NCBI GenBank assembly: GCA_963719805.1
Contig: CAVRDF010000004.1
Coordinates: 310,001-374,000 of the forward strand
DNA: 64,000 bases
DNA from: JAMXLO01 sp963719805
Lineage (GTDB): Bacteria > Pseudomonadota > Alphaproteobacteria > Acetobacterales > Acetobacteraceae
Direction of reading: 5' to 3'
Shown here piece by piece: positions 62,940 to 64,000 of the stretch. A program made the position numbers and the translations under genes. Under the pieces are notes generated by a model. The model was not told the origin of the DNA, searched no databases, and saw only the letters and a program-made list of their open reading frames with translations. Each line of letters starts with the position of its first letter. The stretch's first letter is position 1.

Positions 62940-63689
62940 ATGAGCCGGAAGCAGACAAGCCACGTCGCGATGACAGCACTGCTCTGCCTGCTGTCGATCG
63001 TTCCCGCCAGCCAGGCGAAACATTCTCAGGCCACGCACAGCAAGCCGGGTGACTTCGAGTTCTACCTGCTGACGCTGAGCTTCGCGCCGAGTTTCTGTTC
63101 GCTCTCACCGGCAAACCGGTCGAAGGACGAATGTCAGCAACTGACCGAAGCGAAATTCGAACAGACGCCATTGACCATCCACGGCCTGTGGCCGAACCGC
63201 GCGCGTGTCAGTGTGAACAAACAACCATCCAGCTGCGCTCACGTCCCGCTGCAATTATCCAACCCGGTGCAGACAGACCTGGCGCGTTACATGCCGGGTG
63301 GGACCGACCTTGAACAACATGAATGGGACAAGCATGGCACGTGTTCCGGTCTGTCGCCGGATGAGTATTTCTCGACGGCTGTCAGTCTCGCGAAGCACAT
63401 GAACGATGTCGTCGCCGGCGTCATGAGAGACAAGGCGATGCTGGGCGGTCAGCTCAACGTGCGGCAGCTCATCGACGGCGTCGCGGACAAAGATCAGGCG
63501 CTGGCCGCATCCATGGTGGTATCGTGCGCGCAGCCCCGGGCAAGCGGGGGCCAGAAGCCCGGCGCCGTGGTTGAGGAACTCCGCTTCACATTGTCCAAGG
63601 AATTCAAGCCGATCGCTGCCAGTTCGGTTGGCATGGGCCAGAATTCTGGTTGCCCGGGTGGTGCGGGGCGGGTTCCTTCAGTGCAGTGA
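62940..63689 (+). CDS. ribonuclease T2-family protein
   Basis: 249 residues from ATG 62940 after AAGGGGGATACGA. A signal peptide with core MTALLCLLSIVPASQA is present. The catalytic segments LTIHGLWPNR (CAS I) and HEWDKHGTC (CAS II) are complete. The enzyme degrades RNA in the periplasm or outside. Cysteines FCSLS and SCAHV may pair. The gene converges on cobT. Confidence 0.93.
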   Translation: MSRKQTSHVAMTALLCLLSIVPASQAKHSQATHSKPGDFEFYLLTLSFAPSFCSLSPANRSKDECQQLTEAKFEQTPLTIHGLWPNRARVSVNKQPSSCAHVPLQLSNPVQTDLARYMPGGTDLEQHEWDKHGTCSGLSPDEYFSTAVSLAKHMNDVVAGVMRDKAMLGGQLNVRQLIDGVADKDQALAASMVVSCAQPRASGGQKPGAVVEELRFTLSKEFKPIAASSVGMGQNSGCPGGAGRVPSVQ

Positions 63690-63703
63690 TCAGGGAGCCG
63701 TCG

Positions 63704-64000
63704 CTACACCACGATCGCCGCGCGTTCCCCTGCCGCCCGCGCCCAGGCCGCTTCCATGTCCTCGTCGAATAGCTCGGTGAGTTTCTTCATCATCGTGCCG
63801 CCGAGTTCCTCGGCATCCACGATGGTGACCGCGCGGCGGTAGTAGCGCGTGACGTCGTGGCCGATGCCGATAGCGATCAGCTCCACCACGTCGCGGTTCT
63901 CGATGTCGCGGATCACCTCGCGCAGGTGCTTCTCCAGGTAGTTTCCAGGATTTACCGACAACGTCGAATCATCGACCGGCGCACCATCACTGATCACCAT
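63704..64000 (-). CDS. cobT: cobaltochelatase subunit CobT, C-terminal part, cut by window edge
   Basis: The final 98 residues of a gene that begins to the right of the window. MVISDGAPVDDSTLSVNPGNYLEKHLREVI and LIAIGIGHDVTRYYRRAVTIVDAEELGGTM are typical of the von-Willebrand-A-type end of CobT, with the DGAPVDD metal motif. CobT works with CobN and CobS to insert cobalt in aerobic cobalamin synthesis. Partner genes are outside this window. Confidence 0.92.
   Translation of the reverse strand: MVISDGAPVDDSTLSVNPGNYLEKHLREVIRDIENRDVVELIAIGIGHDVTRYYRRAVTIVDAEELGGTMMKKLTELFDEDMEAAWARAAGERAAIVV

Overview
The window looks like chromosomal DNA of a GC-rich, aerobic alphaproteobacterium, probably Rhodospirillales/Acetobacteraceae-like. 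This is inferred from hfq next to hflX, an MbfA-type ferritin-like iron exporter, an aerobic cobaltochelatase CobT at the right edge, many metabolic genes for organic acids and aromatics, and RTX-like secreted protein style. No rRNA, tRNA, CRISPR array, prophage or transposase was seen.

Layout. 1-1570: a PLD-type phosphodiesterase cut by the window edge and two tiny coupled genes. 1664-4234 (minus): a ring-hydroxylating dioxygenase operon (alpha, CDKN3-like phosphatase, 29-residue ORF, beta), divergent from a luciferase-like monooxygenase. 5425-9919: an FNR-type site ahead of an RTX-like protein, a class III aminotransferase, mbfA and a cytochrome b561. 9927-12924: transporters and small secreted or membrane proteins. 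13009-16622: a compact operon of an LCAT-like lipase, a trypsin-GAF protein and a 53-residue protein, the best candidate here for an undescribed system. 16647-21196 (minus): argG, then a chemoreceptor with a PilZ domain coupled to a TRAP-type binding protein. 21337-26878: a secreted hydrolase, an extradiol dioxygenase, and a KaiC-like ATPase coupled to a hybrid histidine kinase. 27003-30898: a xanthine-dehydrogenase-family operon (FAD, 2Fe-2S, Mo subunits) ending in a MoaD/ThiS-like carrier. 30934-34875 (minus): a lower-GC surface-polysaccharide block (sulfotransferase, GT90-methyltransferase fusion, secreted barrel-like protein). 35202-39604: methyltransferase, HAD phosphatase, hfq, hflX and an inositol-phosphatase-like gene. 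39606-49691: racemase, GDPD, citrate synthase, a catalytically dead HtrA-like protein, acyl-CoA ligase, SDR and MmgE/PrpD genes. 49688-52421 (minus): a catabolic set of nucleoside hydrolase, M20 peptidase, DUF1345 and PPOX proteins. 52484-64000: NIPSNAP, SGNH hydrolase, a phosphoribosyltransferase-HAD fusion, an RNase H-like protein, MBL, PAP2, methyltransferase, Nudix, nitroreductase, an Ldh-family dehydrogenase, RNase T2 and the end of cobT.

Quality caveat. Six genes carry single-base indels, nearly all +1 insertions. They include citrate synthase (twice) and a KaiC-like ATPase (four times). Because a core TCA gene is hit, assembly error is as likely as gene decay. The affected genes are listed as pseudogene-type entries, except the methyltransferase at 59622, which is kept as CDS. 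All give full-length family members once the frame is restored.
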